This document shows, in pieces, positions 1-10,400 of a stretch of 64,000 bases of DNA. The translations under genes were made by a program, and so were the position numbers. This DNA comes from Hyphomicrobiaceae bacterium. GTDB lineage: Bacteria; Pseudomonadota; Alphaproteobacteria; Rhizobiales; Hyphomicrobiaceae. Every line of letters begins with the position of its first letter. Position 1 is the stretch's first letter. The notes under the pieces are model-generated. The model saw only the letters and a program-made list of their open reading frames with translations. It ran no database searches and was not told where the DNA came from. The stretch spans positions 246,918 through 310,917 of the forward strand of contig JAHDXT010000002.1 in NCBI GenBank assembly GCA_023384095.1. Reading direction: 5' to 3'.

Positions 1-321
1 CTGGAACGGGCTGAAGGTCGCCGCGCGCGACACGCGCCGCCAGAAGTCCTCGAGCGCGGCGCGCGCTCCCTCGCGGCCGCCGCCGATCATGCCATAGGCG
101 AAGACTGCCGCGTTCATCGCTCCCGCGGATGTCCCGGAGATGCCCTCGACCTCGACCCACGGCTCGTCGAGCAGCCGGTCGAGGACGCCCCAGGTGAAGG
201 CGCCATGCGACCCGCCGCCTTGCAGCGCGAGGTCGACCAGGACAGGCTTGCGGGAGGCGCGGCGGGAACGGACCTTGCCAGCGAGCTCAGGCCCGGTTGG
301 CGCGGCGACGTCGTCGGGCAT
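1..321 (-). CDS. Patatin-like phospholipase, N-terminal part (runs off the window)
   Basis: The first 107 codons, read leftwards from ATG 319-321, encode a patatin-family acyl hydrolase, a Ser-Asp dyad lipase. Visible are the oxyanion-hole glycine run LALQGGGSHGAFTWGVL near residues 38-54 and the nucleophile elbow GISGTSAGAMNAA, whose serine is the predicted catalytic residue. The catalytic Asp (DGG/DGA motif) would lie beyond position 1 and cannot be checked. The spacing from glycine loop to GxSxG is normal for bacterial patatins. There is no signal peptide. Upstream is a decayed RND fragment, so the gene is probably transcribed alone. Lipid substrate unknown. Confidence 0.88.
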   Translation of the reverse strand, partial: MPDDVAAPTGPELAGKVRSRRASRKPVLVDLALQGGGSHGAFTWGVLDRLLDEPWVEVEGISGTSAGAMNAAVFAYGMIGGGREGARAALEDFWRRVSRAATFSPFQ

Positions 322-395
322 TCGTTTATCTCCCGGGTTACCGAGTTCAAACCGCCGCCATGAACAGTTGGTTCGTCCGATCTGCGGCTGCAATT

Positions 396-614
396 CTCCG
401 TCGGCGCGATGGGCGCCAGCCCGAGCACCGTCGGGAGGGCAGTGAGCATGTGCGGGCGGAACCGCGACATGGCGGCATTGACGACGGCCTTTCGCACCTC
501 CTCCCCGCGGCTGCGCTCGTCCTCGATCTGGGTGATGAGGATCGCCACATTCTTGACGATCATACCGATGAGAGCGAGCACGCCGAAGACTGCGACGATG
601 CCGCCGCCGAGGCT
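396..614 (-). pseudogene. Remnant of an RND efflux pump transporter gene
   Basis: About 70 codons read as the transmembrane region near the C-terminus of an AcrB/MexB-type RND transporter: FGVLALIGMIVKNVAILI, then an acidic-basic loop, then RFRPHMLTALPTVLGLAPIAP. These match the usual TM11-TM12 region of the family. Homology stops abruptly on both sides and the rest of the roughly 1,000-residue protein is absent. On the downstream side the frame continues into unrelated sequence antisense to nothing recognisable. I read it as the debris of a deleted gene. The exact ends are approximate. Confidence 0.75.
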
Positions 615-707
615 CAGCCCCCGTCGCGACGGTAGCCCAACACGACTGTTCAGAAGGGCTTGTGCCGATTCTTCTGGTTAACGCGCGATCTTGCCGTCGT
701 GCCCTCC

Positions 708-738
708 ATCCAGCCCCGATCGGGGATCGGGGCTGGAT
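708..738 (-). terminator. Hairpin downstream of the peroxidase/acyltransferase operon
   Basis: A perfect 14-bp inverted repeat (ATCCAGCCCCGATC and its complement) is separated by 3 nt. It lies 24 bp past the stop of the acyltransferase-like gene. No T-run follows, so a classical intrinsic terminator is uncertain, but its place at the end of a two-gene operon suits transcript termination or 3' end protection. Confidence 0.55.
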
Positions 739-761
739 CGGCGGGCGTCCAGGTCAGCGGG

Positions 762-1460
762 TCACTGGGCTGCCGGGGCGTGTGGAGCCGGGGGCGGTGT
801 GGCAGGCTCCAGCACTCTGAGCTGGACTTTGCCGTCGGCGTCTCGGGTGCGCAGCTTGACCGGCTTTCCCTTGAACTCCGTCTCGCGAAGGTTCTGGATG
901 AACCGAGGCGCCGCGCGGCGGTCGCCAGCGACGGCCATCAGCCACAGGATATCTCCGGAGGCCCACTGGCTCGGGCGCAGCCACACCTGCTGGTCCAGGC
1001 TCTCCGACAGGTGCTTGTCGATCTCGGGCGAGACGCGGGCCCACAGCGCCACGGAGACCGGGACGAACGGGGCGCCCTTCCCGGCGTCGCTGGGCTGGGC
1101 GTGCGCCAGCCTGAACTGGCCGGACATGATCGGCGGAATGACGAGCCACTCGAGGTCGGCGATGCGCAGGTTGCGGAAGCTCGGGTCGCGCATGAGCACG
1201 GCGACGACCTGCGAGAAAGCCTGGGCCATCCGCGACTGGCGTGCGTCGCGGGAGCGCACTCGGGCTTTCGCTGCGGCCGGCTGCCCGGCATCGGCCGCGA
1301 CAGCCTTCAACTCGGGCGGGCTGACCGGTTGCGCCGCCCCCGTCTTTGTCGTGCCGGAGATCGACCCCGTCTTGCTCTGTGCCGCCATACCGGCTGTCCC
1401 GTTTCCAGGTGCCCGCGTTTCAGCCGAACGGTCTCGGTGTTCCATAGCCAGCTCGCTCAT
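762..1460 (-). CDS. RTX toxin-activating lysine-acyltransferase (HlyC/CyaC)-like protein
   Basis: This 232-residue protein has a disordered N-terminus (about 1-75) and then a ToxC-like core (about 78-217). Core matches include VLMRDPSFRNLRIADLEWL, IPPIMSGQFRLAH, PVSVALWARVS, and WASGDILWL, which correspond to HlyC segments around SSPLHRNW, LPAIRANQY, PVAYCSWANLS and WTSGDRKWFIDW. ToxC enzymes transfer fatty acyl groups from acyl-ACP to lysines of RTX proteins. By my hand alignment the catalytic His23 of HlyC is Phe95 here and the catalytic Asp92 is Ala176, while the conserved SGD (168-170) is kept. The gene starts 12 bp after the stop of the giant RTX peroxidase, so the two are almost certainly one operon. 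It could be a degenerate enzyme, a divergent one with another mechanism, or a chaperone for the RTX partner. Confidence 0.78.
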   Translation of the reverse strand: MSELAMEHRDRSAETRAPGNGTAGMAAQSKTGSISGTTKTGAAQPVSPPELKAVAADAGQPAAAKARVRSRDARQSRMAQAFSQVVAVLMRDPSFRNLRIADLEWLVIPPIMSGQFRLAHAQPSDAGKGAPFVPVSVALWARVSPEIDKHLSESLDQQVWLRPSQWASGDILWLMAVAGDRRAAPRFIQNLRETEFKGKPVKLRTRDADGKVQLRVLEPATPPPAPHAPAAQ

Positions 1461-1472
1461 CGCATCGCCCTC

Positions 1473-4400
1473 TCACACGAACCTGAAGTCGTCGATGGTG
1501 ATCGTATTGGCGCCGACGCCGTTGATGCCGAACAGGGTGATCGAATCCGTTGTTCCGGCGAAGCTGACGACGGTATCGATGCCCTGAACGGCTATCGTCA
1601 CGTCGTCTGCGAACGTCGCAGCCGTGATCCCGAGCCCGGCCACATTCAGCAGGTCCTGGCCGCCGGCGCCGTTGGCGTCGAACCCGGACACCATGTCGTT
1701 GTCGAACCCTGCCGCGAACACCAGCGTGTCGTTGCCGACGGCGGTATTGATGAGGTCGTCGCCGCCGCCGCCCTCGATCCTGTTGTTGCCGTTCATCGAG
1801 ATGTTGTCCGCCCCGGAGCCGCCGATCACGTTCTCGATCGAGGTCAACGTGTTCACACCGATGTCGGCGCCCGCGGCAAACCCCGATGTCACGGTGGTGG
1901 CAGCGGTGGCTGCGGAGAGATCGAGCGTGTCGCTCCCGGCGCCGCCGTTGAATATGTCGTTGACGTTGCCGGCCGTCTCGACCAGCCGGTCGGCGCCTCC
2001 GCCGCCGTTCAGGGTGTCGATGCCGGTCCCGCCGGTGATGACGTTCGCCGCGCCGTTGCCGGTGCCCACGAAGTTGCCGGTGCCGGTGAAAGTCAGGTTC
2101 TCCACATCGGCGTCGCCGATCGTGAAGGTGTTCGCAAGCGAGAGCACGGTGTCGATGCCGCCCCCGGTGCCTCCCGCTTCGCTCACCACGTCGCCGGTGT
2201 CGTGGACCGTGAACGTGTCGTCGCCGGCGCCGCCCGTTAGCCTGTTGTTGACGCCGGCAACGCCGGTCAGCGTGTCCGCTCCCGAGCCGCCGGTGACGTT
2301 CTCGACGCCGACCAGGGAGATGAAGCCGCCGGACCCGGTCTGCGCCGTCAGATCCACCGTGACCGCGGCGCTGGACCCGGCATAGCTCAAAGTGTCGCCT
2401 GCCCCGCCGTTGCCGCCGAGACTGGCCGTCAGCTCCTCGATGCCGGTGACTGCTCCGCCTTCGAGCTGGGTGATCGCCGTGCCGTCGAACACCACGTCCA
2501 GCGTGTCGTTCGCCGTGCTCGCCGCCGCGACGATGACGTTCAGCCTGTCGTTGTCTGCGCCGCCATCGACGTCGTCGGCACCCTGACCCATCTGATAGTT
2601 GATGGTATCGTTGCCCGCGCCGCCGATCACGGTATCGCTCCCGGCGCCCGCGTTGATCGTATCATCGCCGCCCTGGCCATCGACCACGTTCACGCCGCCG
2701 TTGACGGTGATCGTGTCGTTGCCCTGGCTGCCGGTGAAGCTCTCGATGCTGCTGAGCGTGTCGGTGCCGGTTTCGGCGCTCGTGGCCGATGTGTTGGTGA
2801 CCGTCGCACCGGCCGTCGTCCCGGACAGGTCGTATGTGTCGGTGTTCCCGCCGCCATTGTAGGTGTCGTCCCCATCGCCTGCGGTGGCGACAAAGCGATC
2901 GTTTCCGGCGCCACCCGAGAGGACGTTCGCGGCCGCGTCTCCGGTCAGCGTATCGGCCCCGCTGCCACCCGTCACATTCTCGATGCCAGCGAGCGAGGCG
3001 AACCCCGAGGCGGTCGACAGACCGAGGTTCACCGTCACGGCGCTGGCCGCCGAGGTCCCCGCATAGGTGAGCGTGTCCGTGCCGCCGAGAAGGTCGGCGT
3101 GGACGGCCTCGATGCCGCTCAATGTGCCGCCCTCGAAGCTGGTCAGCACGGCGCCGGTCAGCACGACGTTGAGCGTATCGGCGCCCGCCGTCCCGACGGC
3201 ATTCAGCGTATCCAGGTCCGCGCCGCCGTCCACGATGTCGGCGCCGTCGCCGAACACATAGTTGAACGTGTCGTTCCCGGCGTCGCCGAACAGGAAATCC
3301 CCGCCGGTGCCGCCGGCGATGGTGTCGTCGCTTGCCCCGCCGTTGATCAGATCGGCGCCGGCGCCGCCATTTAGGACGTCGTTGCCGCCGAGGCCGTTGA
3401 TGGAATCGCCGCCGCCGTTGCCGTTTATGACGTCGTCGCTTTCCGTGCCGGTGAGGACGTTGCCACCGCCAGTGCCGTTGATGACATCGCCGGTCGGTGC
3501 CGTCACGGCGGAGATCACCGTCTCCAGCGTCCCGTTGCCGTCGGTGTAGGTCACGACGACGCGCAGCTCGCGGTTGACCTGCGTCTGACCCGGTGTGAAT
3601 TCCGCCGCCGTCGCACCGGCAATGTTCGAGAAGCCTGAAGTGCCTCCACCGGGCCCGGTCGCGTTCGCCTGCTGCCACTGGAAGCTCAGCACACCGATCC
3701 CGTCCGCGTCCGTGAACTGCGGGAGTGCCACCAGCGCCTGCGCTTCGAGCGGTGTCGTGTCACTGATCGAGATGGTCCCGACCGGCACGTCATTGATGTT
3801 GGCGACTGCCGCCGTCGCGGCCGAGAATACGGTCTCCAGCACGCCATTGGCGTCCTGGTAGACGGCCCGGACCCGCAGCCTCAGCCCGACCTGCCCGTCT
3901 CCGGGAGTGAACGTGAGGCCGGTCGCACGCACCATTTCCGGGGCTTCGTCGATGAAGACGATGTCCTCGAAGCGGCCCTCCGCAACCTCCTGCTGCCAGT
4001 AGTACGTGACGGGGCCTGTGATGGCGCCGCCGTCCGGGTTGTCCGGATCGGTGACCCCCGCCTCCAGAATGCTCGTCACGGTGAGCGCCTGATCTTCGGC
4101 TGGGGTCGCGTCGCTGATGGCGAGCAGCCCGCTCGGGCCCTGGTTGCTGCCATTGAGCACGATCGCCCCGTCGGTGAACTGCAGCCGCTCGATGTTGCGC
4201 AGGTTATCCGTGCCGTCGAGGGCCCGCAGGTCGCTGACCGTGACGACATCGCCGGCGTTGATGGTGATCGGCGATGCCACGTCCTGCTCGACGCCATTGA
4301 CCGCGATGGTGTAGTTCGCGTCGCCCTCGGCATCGAACAACGAGCCGGAGAAGATGGCGGTGTCGAAGTCGGCCGTCGGCGAGACCAGGATCTCGCGCAC

Positions 4401-7400
4401 GATGTGGATGTCGCCGGGATTGATCTCTCCGGCGAAGACCTGCGCCTGCAGCTCCTCCATGCTGTTGGCGGAGAGCTCGCCCGGGTCGTAGACGCCGTTG
4501 CCGTTCTCGTCGACGCCGAGGCGCACGTTGAGCGAGAGATCGCCGTCGATGAGGTCGTCGCCGCCGCGGCCCTCGATGAGGTCGCTGCCGGCGCCGCCGA
4601 GGATGATGTTGCCGGCCCCGAAGGAGGCGACGGGGACTGCGCCCGGCGTCATGTCGTCGAGGAACCCCTGCAAACCTTCGATGAGGCCGATGTTCTCGAG
4701 CACGCTGCCGTAGGCGCCCGAGACGGCGATCTCCGTCGCCGTATTGTTGTCGCCGCGCAGGAAGTCGCCGTGCGAGGAGCCCGAAAGACCCTCGACGGAG
4801 GTGAACCGGGCCAGGAAGGCCTCGTTCAGGGGCACGGGCGTCTCGTCGAAGGCGCGCAGCGTCAGATCGACGGTGGTCCCGGTCGGCGCATCCCTGAAGA
4901 CCGCCCAGTCGAAGCCGGAGAAGCCTTCGTAGCGGTCGCCCTCGCCGCCGTTGCCGAGCATGATGTCGTCGCCGCCCTCGCCGTCCATGCGGTCGGTCAC
5001 CGGGTCGCCGATGAAGACGTCATTGCCGCGGATCAGATCCTGGGCGAACGGGTCGAAGTTGTCGCCGGCCTCGCCGTCGACCATGCCGCCCTCTATCCAG
5101 TCGTCGCCCTCGTTGCCGCGGACGACCTCGTTCGCACGCCCGCCGAGGATGAAGTCGTTGCCGGGGCCGCCGAAGGATTCGGAGGAGTCCTCGCCGGTGA
5201 CGATGAAGTCGTTGCCGAAGCCGCCGAGGATCAGGTTGATGCCGTTTCCGCCATGGATGGCGTCGTTGCCGTCCTGACCTTGGAAATTGTCGTCGCCGCC
5301 CGTGTCGGTGATGATGTCGTCGCCGCCGCCGCCGAGGAGGAAGTCGTTGCCGAAACCGCCCTCGAGCCGGTCGTCGCCGCCGTCGCCGTAGACCGTGTCG
5401 TCGCCGATGCTGGCGATGAGCGTGTCGTTGCCGCTCGGATTGGCGGCGTTGCCAGGATCGGTGCCGCCGAGGACGACGTGCTCATCGCCGGTGTACTGCA
5501 GATAGCCCGGATCGGGCGTCGTGCTGTTGGGATCGTTCCGCAGCACGCCTTCAGGATCGTCGCTGCCCGCGCCGAGCCCGGTGAACTGCTTCGACAGGTC
5601 CACCTCGAGCGTGAAGGCCGGCGTGGTGAACACGTCGCCTGGGAGATGCGTCGCGTCGGTGTTCGCCATGATCAGCTTGGCGAACGAGTTGTTCTCGAGC
5701 TCCGTCAGGAAGTTCATGCTCGCGGTGCGATCGAGGTAGTAGAACCGATCTCCGTCCTGCAGCATCTCCATCTGCGTCTCGAAGACGAAGTTGAAGGTCG
5801 AGCCGAGCAGTCCGCCGAACGGCATCTGCTTCTCGGCGAGGCCGCCGATCCACAGGTCGATGGCGTCGACGCCGCTCGTCGCAGCGGCTGCATTGAGGAA
5901 CTCGAGGCGGTCGGCCGGAACCGGGACCGTCGGCTCGTCGCCGCTGTCCGGAATGCCGTCCAATCCGTTCTCGCCGTAGACGATGGCATAGGCCGCGGCC
6001 CGCTTGCCCGCCGTGGTCGCCTCGGCGGTGATCGACTCGTGCGTGCCGTACGCGGCGATGAAGTTGACCAGAGATTCCTGGTGCTTGATGTTGGCTTCCA
6101 GGTCGGCCCAGCTCGTGTACGGCTTGAGCTGGCTGTCGCCGGTCATCGCGTAGAACTCGGCGCGCGCCTGGTTCAGCGACGGCACGCCGGTATCGCGGCC
6201 GCGCGCGATGTTGATCGCAGGAAGGTCGAGCGGGAGCCCGACCAGGTTGTTGCGCAGCGCCTCGGTGACGAACTCGTCGATCTCGTTGCCGGCCTGGCGC
6301 GTGACGCCGCGGACGATGGCGCCGGCCGCCTCGGTAGGCGTCGCACCGCTGGCGGCGAAGGCAAGCGGATTGAGGAAGGCTGCGATCAGCCCGATCTGAT
6401 TGCCGCTGACATCCTGGTCGGGATGCAGCGGGTCTGCGTCGATCACGTTGAAGCTCGGGTCGTAGCGGTCGATGGTCTCGGTCAGCATCGAGTGACCGAA
6501 GCGATAGACCACGTGCGCGAACTCGGCCAGGATCGCCGGGTTGATCTGAGTATCGTAGACCTGGGTGGCCGCGAAGAAGACGTCGACCTGCGGCTGGATC
6601 TTGCGGGCGAACTCCTCGAACACGAGGTGCTGGTACTGCATCTCGGTGCCGAAGCGGGCCGCCTGGAACAGGCGCTGGCCGTCCCATTGCAGCGCATTGA
6701 TCTCTGCTTCGCTCGCCGGCAGCGCACCGACATCGACGGTCAGCCACTCGTTGAGGAAGGTGACGTCGTTGGAGGCGATCGCAACGTCCTTGATGTGGTC
6801 GATCAGCCGGTTGTGCTCGGCGTGGAACACGAAATGGACGGCGGTGAGGCCGATGTTCTCGTTGCCGCGTCCGTCACCCGTGATGTAGTGGGCGTCGAGC
6901 AGCTCGTCGTCGTACTGGCCGGCAATTACGGGATTTCCAATGTCGGCGTCGGCGTCGGCCGCCAGCAGTGCGCCGGCCTGGTCGCGCGGATTGGCGCTGT
7001 GGGCGATGTCGTCGAGGAAGGCGTGGTTGGTCCGCCCGACATTGGCGGGGATCGTAACGCCGAGCCCGCCGTTCGCCGTCGGGTCGCCCTCCAGCGTCCC
7101 GTTGTCGAGGGCGAGCTGCGGGAAGCCGCCCGGTCCCGGGATGAAGTTGCCGTAGGGGTCCGTGATGATTCCGGGCAGATTGTGGATGTCGGCATCGGTG
7201 AGCTCGATGCCGAGGATGGTCCGTGCCTGCTCCTTCACGTCGGCCCAGGTCGCGAGGCCGCCGTTTGCGCCCTCGAGCAGCCGGCCGGTATCCACGGGAA
7301 TGGGACCCAGCCCATCGCCCGGAACGTCGACGAGCGCGTACTCGCGCAGGAACACCTGATGGGCGGGGTGCGACGTGTAGGTCTGGTTCTGGTCGACGAA

Positions 7401-10400
7401 CGGGGTCGTCTGGTTGTTGTGGAAGTGGACATCGTCGGCGGTGTCGAACAGGCCATCCTCGCCCGCTGCAACCGCCATGTTGGTGGCCCGCGAGACGACC
7501 ATGAAGTTGGCGGCGCCGGGCTCTGTGCTGAACAGCGGATCGTCGGGTTGCAGCGGAATGAAGATCGTGCCGTTGCCGCCCTTGTTGACGAGGTCGAGGC
7601 CGTGGTCGAAGAACTGGCCGAAGAACGTGAACCAGGCATTGAATGGCGCCGATAGCGCTGCATCCGGCGTCGCATTCCCGATGAAGAACACTTCCTTGTC
7701 GTCCGGAGTGCCGAAGACGCCGTCGGGGCCGGGGCTGACGACCGGCGCTCCGCCGCCGCTTGCCGCAACCGCGGAGAAGTTGTTCGCCGTCTGGTCGACG
7801 ATGAGGTTCGAGATGATGCGCGGGTCGGCATCGGCCACGTTGGTTTGCGTGGCATAGTTGTTGTTCGTGACCGGTCCGAAGGCGTCGTCGCCTTCATTGC
7901 GGAAGACCTGGTCGAGCAGCAGCGGGAAGCTCTCGTCGGCTGCGCCGAACTGCTCCTGCCCGGGAATCAGGTTGTTGAACGATCCGTCCACCGTGCGCAA
8001 CCCGAAGGGGACGCGCGAGTTGGGCAGGATGTCGGTGAGGTTTGCGCCGTCGGAATGCTGCTCGGCGATCTTGATCTGATCCAGGATGAAATCCAGGTCG
8101 GCGCGGATGAAGTGCACGCCGTTGCCGGCGCTGACCGTCGGGCTCTCGGCCGGCGGCGCCGGGGGCGCGGTGACGGCGACGAGGCCGGCGACCGCCGCCG
8201 TCGCAGCCGAGTAGACGTTCTCGAGCGTGCCGTCGCCATCCTTGTAGATGGCGCGCGCGCGCAGCGCCAGGCCGTCGAGGTCCGGCGTCACGAGGAGCGA
8301 CGTGTCATGGGCGATCGACGGCGAGCCGCCGACGTCCAGGATGATGTCCTCGAAGACGCCGGAGCCGGGGTTGCGCTCGACCTGCCACAGGTATGTGAAG
8401 CTCCCGGCGGCGATGCCGTCGGCGTCGGTCACGCCCGCGTTGGAGACCGTTATGACCTGGTTCACGGACGGCGTGTCGTCGCTGATGGTGAGCTGCCCGA
8501 CAGGCGCATTGTTGAGTCCGGCAGCATTCGGCAGCACCACGGCCTGGTCCGCGAACTGGAGACGCTCGATGTTGCGCAGGATATCCGTGCCGTCGGTCAG
8601 CGGGACGCCCGGACCAACCAGACGGTTGTCGATGACGAGGGTCGTGCCGTCGTCGGCGGTGCTGATCGTGTAGTCGGCAAGCCTGCCCGAGAACACGGCC
8701 GTATCGAAGTCGGTTGTCGTCGACTGCAGGATCTCGCGCTGGATCACGAGCTGGCCAGGGTTGATGGTTCCGGCGAGCATGTCCTGCATGAGCTCGGTCA
8801 TGCTGTCGGCCGAGCGGATCTCGGCCCCGGTGCCGTCGGCATTCTCGCGAACGCTGATGCGGACGTTGAACCAGGCGTCGCCGTCGATGATGTCGTCGCC
8901 GGCGCGGCCTTCGACGATATCGCTGCCGGCCCCGCCGAGCAGGATGTTGCCGCGGGAGAACGAGGTCACATCGGCGCCGAGCAGATCCTGCAGGCCGGTG
9001 ACGAGATCGATGCCTTCCTGCGTCAGCACGCTGCCGCGGAAGCCGGCCACGAGGATGTCGGCTGCCTGCTGGTCATCGCCGCGCAGCACATCGGCGGCGC
9101 CCGATCCCGACAGGCCCTCGACGAACGTGAAGCGGTCCAGGATGCCGGCGTTCGATGGCGTCGCCGGCGGCTCCACGAGGTCGTTCACCTTGAGGTCGAC
9201 GGTGACGCCGAGCTGGTCGTTCTTGTAAGTCGCCCAATCGAAGCCCGAGTTGCCGTCGAAGTGATCCTCGCCCTCGGACCCGACCATCACGTCGTCGCCG
9301 CCCTCGCCGAGCAGCTCGTCGAAGCCGCCGCCGCCGATGAATACGTCGTGACCAGGCACGTCGTCACGTGTGAGCAGGTCGAAGTTGTCGCCGGGCGCGC
9401 CGTCCTGCGTGCCGATCTCGATCCAGTCGTTGCCCTCGTTGCCGAGCGACGGCAGGTTCGTCTTGGCGCCGTAGATGAAGTCGTCGCCCTGTCCTGCGAA
9501 GACCTCAGACACGTCCTCGCCGGTGACGATGAAGTCCTTGCCGTCGCCGCCGATGATCAGGTTGAGCCCATTGCCGGCGTGGATGACGTCGTTGCCGGCC
9601 GCGCCCTTGATGACATCGTCGCCGCCCTTGTCGGTTATGATGTCGTCGCCGTCGCCGCCGTCGAGCTGGTCGTTGCCGTCGCCGCCCTCGATGACGTCGT
9701 TGCCGCCGTCGCCCCAGACCGTGTCGTCGCCCTCGCTGGCGATCAGGATGTCGTTGCCGCTCGGATTGCTGGCGTTGCCTGGATCGGTGCCGCCGAGCAC
9801 GACGTGGTCGGCGCCGGTGTAGCGCAGATAATTCGAGTCTGGGCCGACCGTGGCCGGGTTGTCGCGGATGACGAGCGGGGTCAGCTCGGTGCCGCCCGCC
9901 GGGTCCAGGCTCTGATCGAGAATGCCGTCGCCGTCGGTGTCGTTGAACTGCTTGGACTGATCGACCTCGAGGATCCAGGTCGGCGTCGAGAAGACGTCCG
10001 CCGGCAGCCGCGTCACGTCGGTGTTCGCCATGATGAGCTTGGCGAACGAGTTGTTCTCCATCTCGGTGAGGAAGTTCAGCCCGGAGAGGCGCCCGAGATA
10101 ATAGAACCTGTCGTTGTTCTGCAGCGTCTCGAGCTGCGTCTCGAACACGAAGTTGAAGGTCGAGCCGAGCATGCCGCCGAACGGCATCTGCTGCTCGGCG
10201 AGGCCGCCGATCCAGAAATCGATGTCGTCCACGCCGGTCGTGGTCACGCCGCCGGCGAGGTTGGCCCACGCGCCCGTGCTGTTCAGGAAGTCGAGGCGGT
10301 CGGTGTAGTTGGTCCCGTTGATGGTCACGCCGTCGCTGTCGTCGCCGTCGCCCATGACGAGCAGCGTCGCCGCCGCGCGCTTCTCGGCGAGCGTCGTGGC

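Noticed and set aside
660..2385. Plus-strand frames of 526 and 253 codons opposite the acyltransferase-like gene
   Set aside because: Composition is repetitive with no ribosome site or homology. The minus strand shows conserved ToxC and RTX sequence.
1473..3600. GGxGxD repeat DNA as a possible CRISPR or satellite array
   Set aside because: The periodicity is that of RTX codons inside a coding frame; units vary in sequence and there are no spacers.
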